A model generated the notes under the pieces. That model ran no database searches, was not told the origin of the DNA, and was given only the letters and a program-made list of their open reading frames with translations. A program made the translations under genes and the position numbers. A DNA stretch of 53,019 bases, taken from NCBI RefSeq assembly GCF_000090795.2, contig NW_003546733.1, positions 14,046 through 67,064 of the forward strand. Reading direction: 5' to 3'. The stretch comes from Amphimedon queenslandica. Taxonomy: Eukaryota; Porifera; Demospongiae; Haplosclerida; Niphatidae. Positions 34,531 to 45,393 of this stretch are shown here, one piece after another; position 1 is the stretch's first letter, and each line of letters opens with the position of its first letter.

Positions 34531-36603
34531 TTATAAAATGTAAATACAATCTTCACAGGGATCAACAATGTATAAAAACCCATTACTTTTATTAACAATA
34601 ATTCTGCTAGTACAACCATAATCAGGACATCCTTTAGACCACTCAAATTCTGCCAGAAATTTCATTGTGCCTTTATGACAATTAATCAGTGCCAAATTAT
34701 GATTATGTGTCACCCCAAGCACAATAGTAAAATCAAAGAAACTCGGAATTGGTTGTTTTTGCTGCAAGACATAAAGAATATCCTGACCATCAAATGATAA
34801 GAAATAAGGCATATTAAGGGATAAAGAGGCAATGTGCTCGTAATCAGGATTAAATTTTTGTACTCTTCCTAACATAGGGTCTGACACATACAAAAACCCT
34901 TCAGAGTCAATTGCAATATCAAAAGGAGTGCTAAACTCTCCAAGATCTTTACCTCTGCTTCCAAAAGTAGTACAATAAGTAAGATCTTCATGAAGTACAT
35001 GCACACGCGAGTTACCTCTGTCAGTAATGAACACTTTGCCATCTTTGGGATGAACAGCAACGGAGTATGGAAGATCAAATTGAAGTGGACCACTGCCATA
35101 TGATCCAATGATTTGGCACTGACCGTTCTCAGAAAATTGCATAAGACAATTCTTTTTACTATCAACAGCAAGAATATCACCATTTCTCATAATAGCTATA
35201 CCAGAATAAATCCCAGGAAGTTGCCCCTCACCATAAATCTTTATTACTTCATTAGCCTCATTCAACTGGACAATATTACACGGCTTTCGTTCAGCTACAA
35301 TAAGTGTGCCATCTTCCTTCAAACAGACACCACAAGGAATATGGAACTTGCCAATAGACTTTACTTGACGACTCATAATACCCAATTGACATGATGTTAC
35401 TACACGAGTAATGAATGGGCTACCAGGAACATGAACATTGCCAATTAAACATTTCACAGTATATGGTCCAGCGACAGTAGGAGTCCAAGAAACTTTGTAA
35501 TGATTTTCTTCTTTGTCTAATGAAGCAATAAAATCTATAGTAGGTTCGATGGAGGAGCTGATATTAATGGTATAATTGGTAGGAAGGCTGACGTATTGGC
35601 CATCAATGCCTTTAACATGAAGGAAGAATGAAGTAGGCTCGCCTACCTTGCCTACAAACCTCCTGTAGCCTGAGATATAGCAATCATCAAAAACCACTTG
35701 ACACGTATTGCCAATGTTCGTACATTTATTGCCAGATAAATTGAAGAAGATGGCACTCTCCTTTCTTTCATAAGCTGAATTATCAATATGCATAATGAGT
35801 GCATTCATGTGAAGTAATAGTTGTCTCCTTACAAATAAAATTTGCTCTGCTTTTTCACTTTTTAATGTATTTTCCACGTATTCACAAGAGCTTTGAAATT
35901 GTGCCAACATTGTATTCAAGGTGTCTCTTTTTTCTTCTTGCTTGCCGAGGCGTTGTTCAACATGTGCATCAACTTCACTTGAAAGGCGATTCTTCTCTCT
36001 CATTACATCATCACTTAACTCATCAAACTGACCAATTTCTTTTTTAACTTCCAATGCTTGCAATTTAACTCGTTCTACTAATAAATCAGACTGAACGATG
36101 GCATCCTTTATCACTTCGATATGTTCCTTTACCAAATCAAATTTAGCCTCAACTTCATTCCTCACCTGCTCATAGAACAAATCAGCAGTATCACAGTGGT
36201 GCTCTTTATGGCCCCTCACAGCACAAACACAACAAATGACCTCATCCTCAGTCTTACAATAGAAATCTCTAGCTCTGTTGTGAAGAGGACATAACGGGAC
36301 CTCACCTTTCTCTGCCACTGGAGTATTGAGGGCATTATAAAGATCCAGGAGTGTGTTAATGTGAAAGGCTTTAGGAAGAGCAGCTACTCCCTCTGGGGGT
36401 AAGGAAACAGTTGTCCTACAGGTTGGACACTTAAGAGTGGTAGTCCCGTTGTCATCTCTAGTTGTAGGAAGCTTGCTTATGCAGGTTTGGCAGAAGCTGT
36501 GAAGACATGAAAGCCCTTTTGCCTCTTGATATTTTTCTAGACACACGGGACACTTCACTTGTTCCTCTAATGCCTCCATTGTCGGTCCAGCCCCTTTACG
36601 CAT
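34531..36603 (-). CDS. TRIM-NHL protein: RING, B-box, coiled coil, filamin repeat, NHL propeller
   Basis: An intronless gene of the TRIM2/3/71 architecture, a RING-type E3 ubiquitin ligase. Counting from the ATG at 36603 (690 residues): complete C3HC4 RING at about 18-62 (CPVC, CLHSFCQTC, CPTC); B-box 2 at about 105-138 (CPLHNRARDFYC, CCVC, HKEHHC); coiled coil at about 145-280; one filamin/ABP280 repeat at about 300-400, ending GPYTVKCLIGNVHVPGSPF; then NHL repeats (FDLPYSVAVHPKDGKVFITD, FSTPFDIAIDSEGFLYVSD). A second ATG eight codons on (36579) starts MEALEEQVKCPVC and is an equally good start. The paralogue identity (TRIM2, 3, 56 or 71) cannot be set, because sponges have expanded this family. 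The stop lies about 1.1 kb from the RNF213-like start, and the start lies 100 bp from the stop of the next gene upstream. TRIM-NHL proteins bind RNA or cytoskeletal partners through the propeller. Confidence 0.93.
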   Translation of the reverse strand: MRKGAGPTMEALEEQVKCPVCLEKYQEAKGLSCLHSFCQTCISKLPTTRDDNGTTTLKCPTCRTTVSLPPEGVAALPKAFHINTLLDLYNALNTPVAEKGEVPLCPLHNRARDFYCKTEDEVICCVCAVRGHKEHHCDTADLFYEQVRNEVEAKFDLVKEHIEVIKDAIVQSDLLVERVKLQALEVKKEIGQFDELSDDVMREKNRLSSEVDAHVEQRLGKQEEKRDTLNTMLAQFQSSCEYVENTLKSEKAEQILFVRRQLLLHMNALIMHIDNSAYERKESAIFFNLSGNKCTNIGNTCQVVFDDCYISGYRRFVGKVGEPTSFFLHVKGIDGQYVSLPTNYTINISSSIEPTIDFIASLDKEENHYKVSWTPTVAGPYTVKCLIGNVHVPGSPFITRVVTSCQLGIMSRQVKSIGKFHIPCGVCLKEDGTLIVAERKPCNIVQLNEANEVIKIYGEGQLPGIYSGIAIMRNGDILAVDSKKNCLMQFSENGQCQIIGSYGSGPLQFDLPYSVAVHPKDGKVFITDRGNSRVHVLHEDLTYCTTFGSRGKDLGEFSTPFDIAIDSEGFLYVSDPMLGRVQKFNPDYEHIASLSLNMPYFLSFDGQDILYVLQQKQPIPSFFDFTIVLGVTHNHNLALINCHKGTMKFLAEFEWSKGCPDYGCTSRIIVNKSNGFLYIVDPCEDCIYIL

Positions 36604-36703
36604 TAGAGCGTTAAACAAAAAACAATAATGTAGATATACATGTAGAAACTAAAAACATAGATATAGAAACTATTATTGTTATTATTGCTGCTGATACAAA
36701 AAA

Positions 36704-39700
36704 TTAGTTAAAATTTTTGTCAATATTTTGTATGACAATTTTCATTGTTGGCCTCTTAGTTGGTTCTTCCTCTATGCACTTAATTATGAGATCATACATT
36801 AATGTTGATACAGAACTTTTCACTTGCTCGACTAAGTCATTGAAACTCTCAGAGCACGGAAATTGGCAATTAATTACTTCACAAAGCAGGACACCATAAC
36901 TGAAGACATCCATTTTTGAAGTCAACAGTTTCTTTTGAATGTTAATGATACTCTGCAATGATTCTGGTGCACTGTACACATATGCTCCAGCAGCTTTTGT
37001 AAATGCTGACCGTGCTATTTTTGCAGACCCAAAATCAGATATTTTTGTCTTCCATTTCCCAGGTCCTTTAGATTCGAGGAGTACATTAGCACTGCTGACA
37101 TCACGATGAATAATAGGATCAGGTAGACAGTGTAAGTAGTTCAAGCCTACAGCTACGTCACGCATTATGGAGAAAATTATTTGCCTGCATTGTGGGTCAG
37201 GAGTCAATTCCTTAGTCTCATAAGCTTTACGTAATGAGACATCCATAATCTCGGTGATTATCATAGGATTGCCTGAAGGGTGATCAAATATGGCTCCTAT
37301 AAACTGAAGCAGGTTAGGATGACGTAATTGTGCCATGGTATTGATTTCACGATGAATGAGCTCTAAGTTAATGTCACTCACAATAACATCATGTAATTTT
37401 TTAACGGCAACCCTTTGCTCACAAAATATTCCTATTACAACTTCACCCCAGCCTCCTTTCCCCAATAATTCATCTGTTATTGCAACATCTTTGTGACTAA
37501 ATTTCCAACTTTCATTGACTGCTGCTATATTTTCCCTAAGCACTTTAACTTCATCTTGCTTCATTGACAATGCATTTTCCTTCTCTATTAAAGTTTCTTT
37601 TAATTGCAAACAAGCAGATTGTACATCGTCTTTCTCACATTCAAGATCCTTGTATTGCTGCTCTAATAGAAGGATTTCATCTTTTTTATCACAAAGATCA
37701 GAATTTAGAGCATCATTAGTCAATAAAATTCGATCATGGTCAGCCTTTAACTCTTCAAACTCACGTAAAAGACTATCATAACATTGCTGCACTAAATTCA
37801 TCTCATTAATTTTCTGGTCATATGTGGCTTTTAATAAAAGAAATGCTTCATCTTTTTCTTGTGACAATTTGGCAAATTCATCTTCAGCAGATGTAAGAGC
37901 ATTTGCCAGTCGGCTGGCCTCATTTTGTTGAACTTCAAGTTTATCTAATAGTTGTAAATGACTTTGAGAGAGATCACTGAAGCTTGAATTAAGCCAATCA
38001 TTATCATTTTGTATTCTCTGAAGTGTAGCTATTGTCTCAGACAGTGAATAATGTCTCTCTTTACCTTTTTCTTCCAACAGTTTTTGTATACTTTCCTTAT
38101 TGAGCATAGTATTGGTATGGCTATAGCAGCTATTGTTTGATGCCGAATACACCAAAACATGAGAATCTTTCAAAAAGCATTGGGCATGAGGTGGCATACT
38201 ATTAGTTGAAAACGTTTCAGTATTATAAATCCAGTCATCAAGGTCTTGAGAAACATCAGTAACTTCAGGAAGGTAGAACAAGTGATCTGTATAAAAACAA
38301 AACAGAAATATGCATGCAATGTTGAAACTTTAAAACTTGTGCAATATATTTCAAGCTTCAAATTTAATGCTATCATTACTGCATGTTTGCTCTTACATCA
38401 CAACTGAGTCTGACATTAGTATGCTAATATTTGATGGCTTACAATAATTTTTACAACATGCAACAACTGCTGTTACAGCTATAATAGAAAAAGCTATGAA
38501 TATAGCTTTCATCATAATTGCTTCACTTGAGCCCAATTAACATACACGTACAATGATACAAAAGTGTTTCTTTAAGTTAACAAAATTACATTTTACAATT
38601 TTCTAACTACACAGTCACATTTTTAGTATTTAAAAATGCTTTGTAAATTATTAAAATATATATGAGACTCACAAAATTATTTGTCACAAAACAGCCAAAC
38701 TGTAAGTATACACTACAAATTATTATTTTAGTGTAAGATGAAATTTACTAGAAGAATGCAAAACATTAAGGGCCATTACAAAACATTAAACATTAAACAT
38801 TCCAAAACATTAAAACAAAACATTAAACATTACAAAACGTGTGGCCCTAGCCACACAATCATCATAAAGATTAGGTTATAATAGTTAGACGAATGGTCTG
38901 TTTGTACATGCAGACGCACTTAATCATTTAAGGGTCTTGCCCAAAGTAAGGTATTATAATTGTTGTAATAGTTGGCACATTACAAAATATTTGATAAAGT
39001 ATACAAATGCAAAGCAGATTTAATTCTCATAGCATGCAATTGAGGTTTTTTTTCAAAAAATTTGGCATAGTGTTCTTGTCAGTGAATTTTTTATAAATTT
39101 TTAAAGTTGTTTGAAGTTGCTTCAAAGTTTAAAAAATAAAAGGTATTTTGTCAAAAAGAATTTTTAATTTTTATAATTTTTCAGATGCACATATACATTT
39201 CTTAATGTTGCTTAGCCTATTACAATAAAAATTGAATTTTTAATGAATTTCTGAAGTTGCTCAAAAATTGGGCCAAAGTGACTACTATATAGTATAGGGC
39301 TATTGGCCAAATTGCATCAAAAATGTCTCCATAATAATTCTTTATTTTTATAACTTTTCTGACACAAATTAATGTTCTTATGTTGTGTAGAAGTTTAAAC
39401 TGATTTGATCAAAATTTAATTTTTTTACAATTCTTAAAAGTTGCTCCAAAATCTGGCCAAATTAGTCCCAACGAGATTTTTGGCTAAATTTCATGAAAAA
39501 TGACAATTTTCCAATTTTTCTGATACATATACATGTACTTACTAGAAGTTCTGAGTTGATTTTGACCAAAATTGGATTTTTTAACGAACTTTAAAAGTTG
39601 CTCCAAAAGCCGTATGTGCATGGTGTCATGAAGTATGCTGTTTAGCTTATACTTAGTAGTAAAACCTGTTTGAAATGCTCATTAAAATCACAATTCCTTA

Positions 39701-42523
39701 TCTCTACTCACATAGTAACTTGTTACTATAAGCCAATAAAAATAACTAACCATTAGTTGTAGTACTCATACTGTTATGATAGAGCCAGACTCTCTCTGAT
39801 CTAGAATAACAGACATATTGTCCATTGACTTTTTCCCAGCACACCACAGAGACAAGTTCCAAATGAGTGTTGGATATTGAACTAGAGCAGCCTAAGCACA
39901 TACATGTATGAACTATGACAGCATAAGTTACACATGTGGCTTACCATGCTCAACAAGACCTCTAATATCAATGCTTAATGAAGGAATAATCATTCTTTTT
40001 TTAGAATTTTCTATGCTTTGAGGTATCACTAAAATTAGTGTTGATGGCATCTGAAAATTATCATTATCAATAGTACTAAATTTTTTTGCACACTTACATT
40101 TATAAGCATTAGCTTCTGATCAGTAAAATATTTCTTTACAAGGCTTTCAGTGCTACATGGATCAGCGATTTCAGGACCTTTGATATCAAATTCAATAAAA
40201 TATACCTCTTCTAATTTGTCAGAAGCTTTCCTATAAATCATAAAAATTAATCATTATCATTGTGAGACTGAATTACCTCATGCTAAGAAATGGTTTAATA
40301 CAAAGTATTTTATCCAACAATAATCTTAATAAATTCACAGAGTCATCAAATGAAATAGTTATGTAATTTTCTGCACAAATTTTCTTTAGATGATCTTTAA
40401 AATCAACTATAGACTCTAGCCTAGTTACCCCATGCCTATAAAACATACACAAAAAGAATAAAGTTGTGTAATAGTACTTAAAGACACTCTCGTACCTTCT
40501 CAGTGGATTAATTATTCCTTTCAACAACAGTTCAATAGTGTCTTTGCTCATGACATCACTTAATTCTTCAAACAGAAACTTATCAAATGAATCATTAAGA
40601 GCAAATAAACCAAAAATCATTGAATCCAACAATGATGAACCAATATGTCCCTGAATGCCACTATTACTCTGTTCTGTGAATTTATCCATCAAATCTTGAA
40701 CATCAACTGCTGTATAAGTATCTTCTTCTGAAGGAGTAATGCTATGCAACGCTATAGGATAATAGTGATGATGAGTAATTAACAATAAGTAGTAACATAC
40801 GATTAGGTATAAAATCTTTATTCAAGCTCTCAACCAATAAAAGACAACTTGTAGGAACAAAACAAGCTCTGCCAGGAGGGCTACTAAAATATTTCTGATC
40901 TCTCCAAGTCCCATCATTGCATCCTTCAAGGGATTGATTCTAATATTAGTAGAGATAAAGATTATTAGCATGACAATAAAATTAATGCTTACTAATTCAA
41001 TTCCGGCCATTACTTCAGTGGTATCAGGCAACTTGCCAATCCACATAACTTTACCTTGTAACATTAACGCTTCACTAGTACATGCCTGTGTAACTATATG
41101 AACTGGTAAAGTCACAAAGACTCCAACAGATATGGGGGAATATTCTTTAGAATCTTCACACGACGATTCTATAGGCTGAGTAAGAGTATCATTAGGTTGA
41201 GGGGTACTTTCATCCAGTGTGACTTCTTTTACTTTGGACATCTTCAGAGAATGAGCATGTAATAGTGCTGCCTTCTGGGTAAAATACTCTTCAATACTGA
41301 AACCAAAAACATTTGCCTCTGCTGTCATCTGCTGTAACAATTCTGTTTGCTGCTTGTACTCATCAGCATGAACGACAAGCTGTTCTGGAAGAAAAATTCG
41401 ACTAGAAAATAAGCCAACTCTGAAAATCTCTTCCCGATAGCTACGAGCAACATTCAAGTATAATTCAGGAAAATCTCGGTCATGCTTAATCTTGGCATCC
41501 TATGAGTAAAACATTGAAGCATAAAATTGAATGGAATTAGCTTACTGTTTCGATTCCAACAGCAGATATTAATTTGTCAGAATATTCAGTGACACTGACA
41601 CTGCCAGTCCATTTGACTTTACCCATGATGACCAATCCCGATACAGGCTGCAGTACTATATGATCGCCCTTGTTGAACTTAGATGAGGCATCGGCATATT
41701 TAGCTTGCCCAGATAAAAAGATACACAAACCAGAGTTTATAGGATACAGCAAGTGAAGAATATCACCACTAGAGATCTTGTGGTCTGCCAAAGTTGCATC
41801 ATCAGCATAAATATGCTTGCCATTGAATATAAGACATTGCTTGTTGATTGGTATACCTTCCTTTGCTACTATCATAGCTTTGACATGAGCTATAGTATCA
41901 GTAGACTTTACTATCAATTTAATATGATCTTTTCCACTGTAGATAGGAAGTGTTTTAATGCTAATTTGAAATGAAATCGCCCCTTTTATTGTGAACAGAA
42001 TAACAGAGCCGTCTTCAATTTTGCAATCTGATAAAGTAGACAAATCATCATTTAATTCTTTGCCTTTAAAAATAAGACACTGCTGGTTAAGAGGGACCCC
42101 ATTCCTTTCTTCAATTGATTGTTTGATAGTTTCAATGGTGTCTGCTACTAGATTCACGTCAGTAGAAAATATTTCTCCAGTCACAAAACGAATTGAAATT
42201 ATTGTGAGAACAACCAAGAATATCGTAGCCTGTTCAAAAATATCACAATCTGTGACAGTGCAGTTGAGTTCCTCTGAAAGAGTGCGGCCATCAAAAAGGA
42301 GCTTTTGTTTAGCCACTGGTATATTTGCCTCCTGTTGTATTTTTAACTTTATATCCTTGACAGTGTCCAGTTCATCTACCAGTAAGGTGACAGTAGCTCC
42401 TCTAGTTCCAGAAAGAATATTGACAAAAATCTCTAGCTGCACCATTTTTCCTAGTCCGATCTGACTGTCCCGGCTGGACAGGCTCCAAAATTCCTTTAAA
42501 ACGGGCCTGGCCATTGACGCCAT
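36704..42523 (-). CDS. Fusion: three ubiquitin-like domains, CAP-Gly pair, dead CYLD-like UCH, coiled coil, TKL kinase
   Basis: Nine exons: 42523-41546, 41499-40993, 40939-40801, 40751-40496, 40435-40277, 40230-40098, 40050-39945, 39891-39751, 38286-36704; all GT-AG, all in phase, total 4002 nt = 1333 residues plus stop. Residues: ubiquitin-like domains about 27-105, 107-181, 184-260 (no GG ends); CAP-Gly-like about 265-350 and 443-541; CYLD-type UCH domain 570-862; coiled coil about 868-1065; protein kinase about 1071-1328. The UCH part follows human CYLD (GIQGH..., NPLRRHG, KRMIIPSLSIDI, VWLYHNSM, LPEVTDV) but catalytic Cys, His and Asp are Ser581, Gln784, Asn799, and the B-box insertion is absent. 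The kinase keeps its glycine loop, Lys1102, Asp1202 in HRD and Asp1224 in DFG, and is of TKL type. Probably a signalling scaffold-kinase sensing ubiquitin or microtubules. The start could also be Met27. Only the last, 1.46-kb intron leaves any doubt over unity. Confidence 0.88.
38287..39750 (-). other. Long last intron of the fusion gene, with repeats
   Basis: 1464 bp against 47-110 bp for the gene's other introns. Donor AATG/GTTAGT, acceptor TTTTTATACAG/ATCAC. It holds an inverted copy of the GGGTTTCCCACA family (about 39030-39660) and a short direct repeat of 'acattaaacatt' units near 38780-38840. No open coding sequence is seen. Confidence 0.75.
39030..39660 (-). repeat. Inverted copy of the GGGTTTCCCACA repeat family
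   Basis: Carries the family modules in reverse orientation (ggcatagtgttcttgtcag, gtagaagtttaaactgat, ttaaaagttgctccaaaa, and aagtatgctgtttagctta at its right end). About 630 bp within the last intron of the fusion gene. Confidence 0.6.
40600..40690 (-). other. Catalytic-cysteine site of the CYLD-like domain, Cys replaced by Ser
   Basis: The peptide SGIQGHIGSSLLDSMIFGLF aligns with CYLD GIQGHYNSCYLDSTLFCLF. The nucleophile position is Ser581, codon TCA at 40635-40633. The oxyanion-side Asn also changes to Gly579. A serine nucleophile is not known to support this enzyme class, so peptidase activity is not expected. Confidence 0.85.
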
Positions 42524-45300
42524 TCAGACTAATGAATAATTAATTAACGGTAGTCAGGAAAATGGCTGCGAAGCTGCACGTGTCACCAGTCTCCCACTCT
42601 CCAATTTCCTCAGTATTTATGGCAATTGTAACTGTGCGGCGGGTGTTGTATATTGAGGCATAGATGATTGAGGTGAGATATCTGCCACTGTTTTTGCTTG
42701 TTTTATATTTAAAAAACAGACGAAGCCATCTGGTTTAAGTGACTAACCATTAATTATTATTTGGGTTTTGCCAGTGCTGCATGTATAGCAGTATTGCATA
42801 TAGATTAATTTTTTGTAATGTTTTGGTTTTGTGCTCACACTTTGTATTTTTTGCAAAATTTGACCACAATCACATTAGACTAGACCACACCCACTATGTG
42901 AGCACATATCGACATAGATATTGTAGACTATGTAACCGGCACAGAAAACTAGGATTCAACAGTGGACAATGTCTGTGATTGGATTGGGCATTAAATAGAA
43001 TAAATTGGACCATTTGGCTTGCTTACTTCCATGCAGAATTAATGAATCTTTTGTTTTTACTTTTAAGCAGTACTGTAGTCAAATGCTTTGCATGAATTTA
43101 CTGAAATGCTAACCTCCCAATTTATGCACACCACATCAAACTATCTTCACCCAAAAGGAGAAACCTCTGCTTTTTGTGTAAAAGCTGTAACATGTACAAC
43201 AGTGGACTATTCGCAGAAACAGTAATTTTAGATGTTACTCCTCTAACATAGCAAATCAGTAAATAAAAGTATGACAGTTCCATGCACAGTGATTGTGGCA
43301 AAATTTTCAATGATATTGTTAGTCTATTTTTGCCCGTGTGATGAAGCAACAGGCACATAAAGTTTTGCAAATTGCAACTAACACAAATTTGAACAATAGC
43401 ACAGTATATTTGCAAAATAACAATGGTATCAGTATTTTTTCATTGCATTCATGTCACACAAGCATGAAAGTATTGAAATGTTGTTAAAATAACAAGAAAT
43501 CAACATTGATTTACATAAAATCTTCTTTTAAATGCCCTTAATGAGTAGTCATTTTTTGACAACACCCACCATAGTGGTTTGAATGGATCACGTGAGCTAG
43601 TTTCCTGTCCTGGTTATGTAGTCTATAATACCTTTGATATAGAGCAGTTGCATTGACATCATAATTACTTCTGTATGGCAAAATATTAACGAGCCTCACT
43701 TGTTTGTAAGTTGTAACAGCAATAAATTTCCTTTTTTATAACTTGTTTCATATAGCACGAGTGACGATGCAAAAGCAGTAAAATTATGTACAGAAAAGTA
43801 GCGATAACAATGAGTAACAGGACACAGCTTTGTTTCCTTTGACTGCTTTACTGGATTTTGTATCTTGGACTTTTTGTATACTGGAGTCCATGCAAATGAA
43901 AGAGCAATATTAATCAGCCATGTTTATTGTTAGGGAAGTTTGCCAGAAGAGTTTATAGCACGTATTGTATAGGTAAATGACAAAGTACTGAAAGTAGCCA
44001 TTTTGCCATACGGAAGTAATATGGCATAGTGTGACATTGTATGAAACAACCTATACATAACTTTAATTATTTGATTCAATTTGGAGCACTTAAAAATTTA
44101 ATACCTTATGGCATTTTTAGGATAATTTCATCAACAACCTGTGTCCAGAGGTGTTATTAGGATAATTTCGTCAACGACCTGTGTCCAGAGGTGTTATGAG
44201 GATAATTTCGTCAACGACCTGTGTCCGGAAGTGTTATGAGGATAATTTCGTCAACGACCTGTGTCCGGAGGTGTTATGAGGATAATTTCGTCAACGACCT
44301 GTGTCCAGAGATATCTGGTATGGTATAGCTTTTAGCTGTGGGAGATAATAAAATAGTAAGGTTAGTCTGTTTATGTTTTGTGTTAAAACTCAAGAAAGAT
44401 ACCCTGGTATAATTTTTACGTTATCATATTCGTGTACATGCACTGAAATAAGTAAATCTGTAATTTCTTAATTGCATTTTCTCACTTTAAGGAGGTTTTA
44501 AATTGCAATGGAGAAGAGAGTTTATTTTTATCTTGAGTTATTGCTGCCTTTTAATCAATGCACTCTTATACTTTGAAAGTTAATAAATTTTAGCATTCAC
44601 CTGACTAAGGAAAAGTCTGCATGAAACCCTGAGCTTAATCTGTTATCTCTTAGTACATGTAATTAATAATGATTGGAGTACAGCACACTCTATTTGACAT
44701 GTATATTTGGTTATTTGACATTAAATTTAGTGTTGGGTGTGGACCATTATTGGAAATTTTGATAACCTTTGCCATATATTGTCTATTTGTTTGGATATCT
44801 GTACAATGTACATATGCCACAAAGTCTCACAATATCTGTTGATATAATATATACTGCACATAAATGTACCATGAATGTAACTTCAGAGTACACACACACA
44901 CACACACACTGCATGAAGTGAGCTTATTAGTGTTCTACATTTGTCTAGTAATATGTACATGCACGCACCTGGTTATAATTTAGTAAGTAATTATTTTAGT
45001 AATTAATTTGGAATGCACAGTCAACCAGCCTTCCTTCTAATATGTTTGGTTATGACTTAATTTATTACCATGCTACATGTACATGTACATTACATATAAG
45101 AACTATACTGCACATGTAGTAGATTGAATGAATGCATGCATGTACAGTACCATGCACTCATGGTCAGAGGCATGTGTCTATTATCTTTTGGACACATCAC
45201 ACATCACGTGGTGCTCAATTAACTTATCGTAGCACATGCCCATCGATCAATAAATGTACATGTATCACATACGAGCGTTGACTCTAGCGAGTGCACTCGT
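42524..45300. other. Intergenic region, no gene seen
   Basis: About 2.8 kb upstream of the fusion gene. No open frame on either strand looks coding. Contents: probable promoter and leader of the fusion gene next to 42524 (a locally GC-richer, CpG-containing patch at 42560-42660), a 40-bp minisatellite, a (CA)9 run near 44891-44908, and ACATGTACATGTACAT near 45075. Confidence 0.6.
44121..44310. repeat. 40-bp minisatellite, 4.75 copies
   Basis: Unit GATAATTTCGTCAACGACCT followed by GTGTCCAGAGGTGTTATGAG. Copies start at 44121, 44161, 44201, 44241 and 44281, the last cut at 30 bp. Copies differ at only one to three positions, indicating recent amplification. Confidence 0.95.
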
Positions 45301-45393
45301 GTTAAGAGTACTTGACCATCAAGAACTATAAAAGCGAACGGTTCAGTCAGTTTTTTTGGCCATGGTTTTGCAAACATTCTGATTCTGACACTT

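Noticed and set aside
35113..36047. Plus-strand open frames opposite the TRIM-NHL gene
   Set aside because: Shadows of the coding strand; no domain or codon pattern of their own.
36704..38286. Kinase exon as a separate gene
   Set aside because: Its first 55 codons match the CYLD C-terminus, its acceptor phase completes the preceding exon's split codon, and the summed coding length is a multiple of three. Transcript data could still reverse this.
41991..42464. 157-codon plus-strand open frame
   Set aside because: It lies antisense to the ubiquitin-like exon of the fusion gene, which has a clear family match; the antisense peptide has none.
44121..44310. CRISPR-like array
   Set aside because: The 40-bp units are directly adjacent with no unique spacers, and the surrounding genes are animal.
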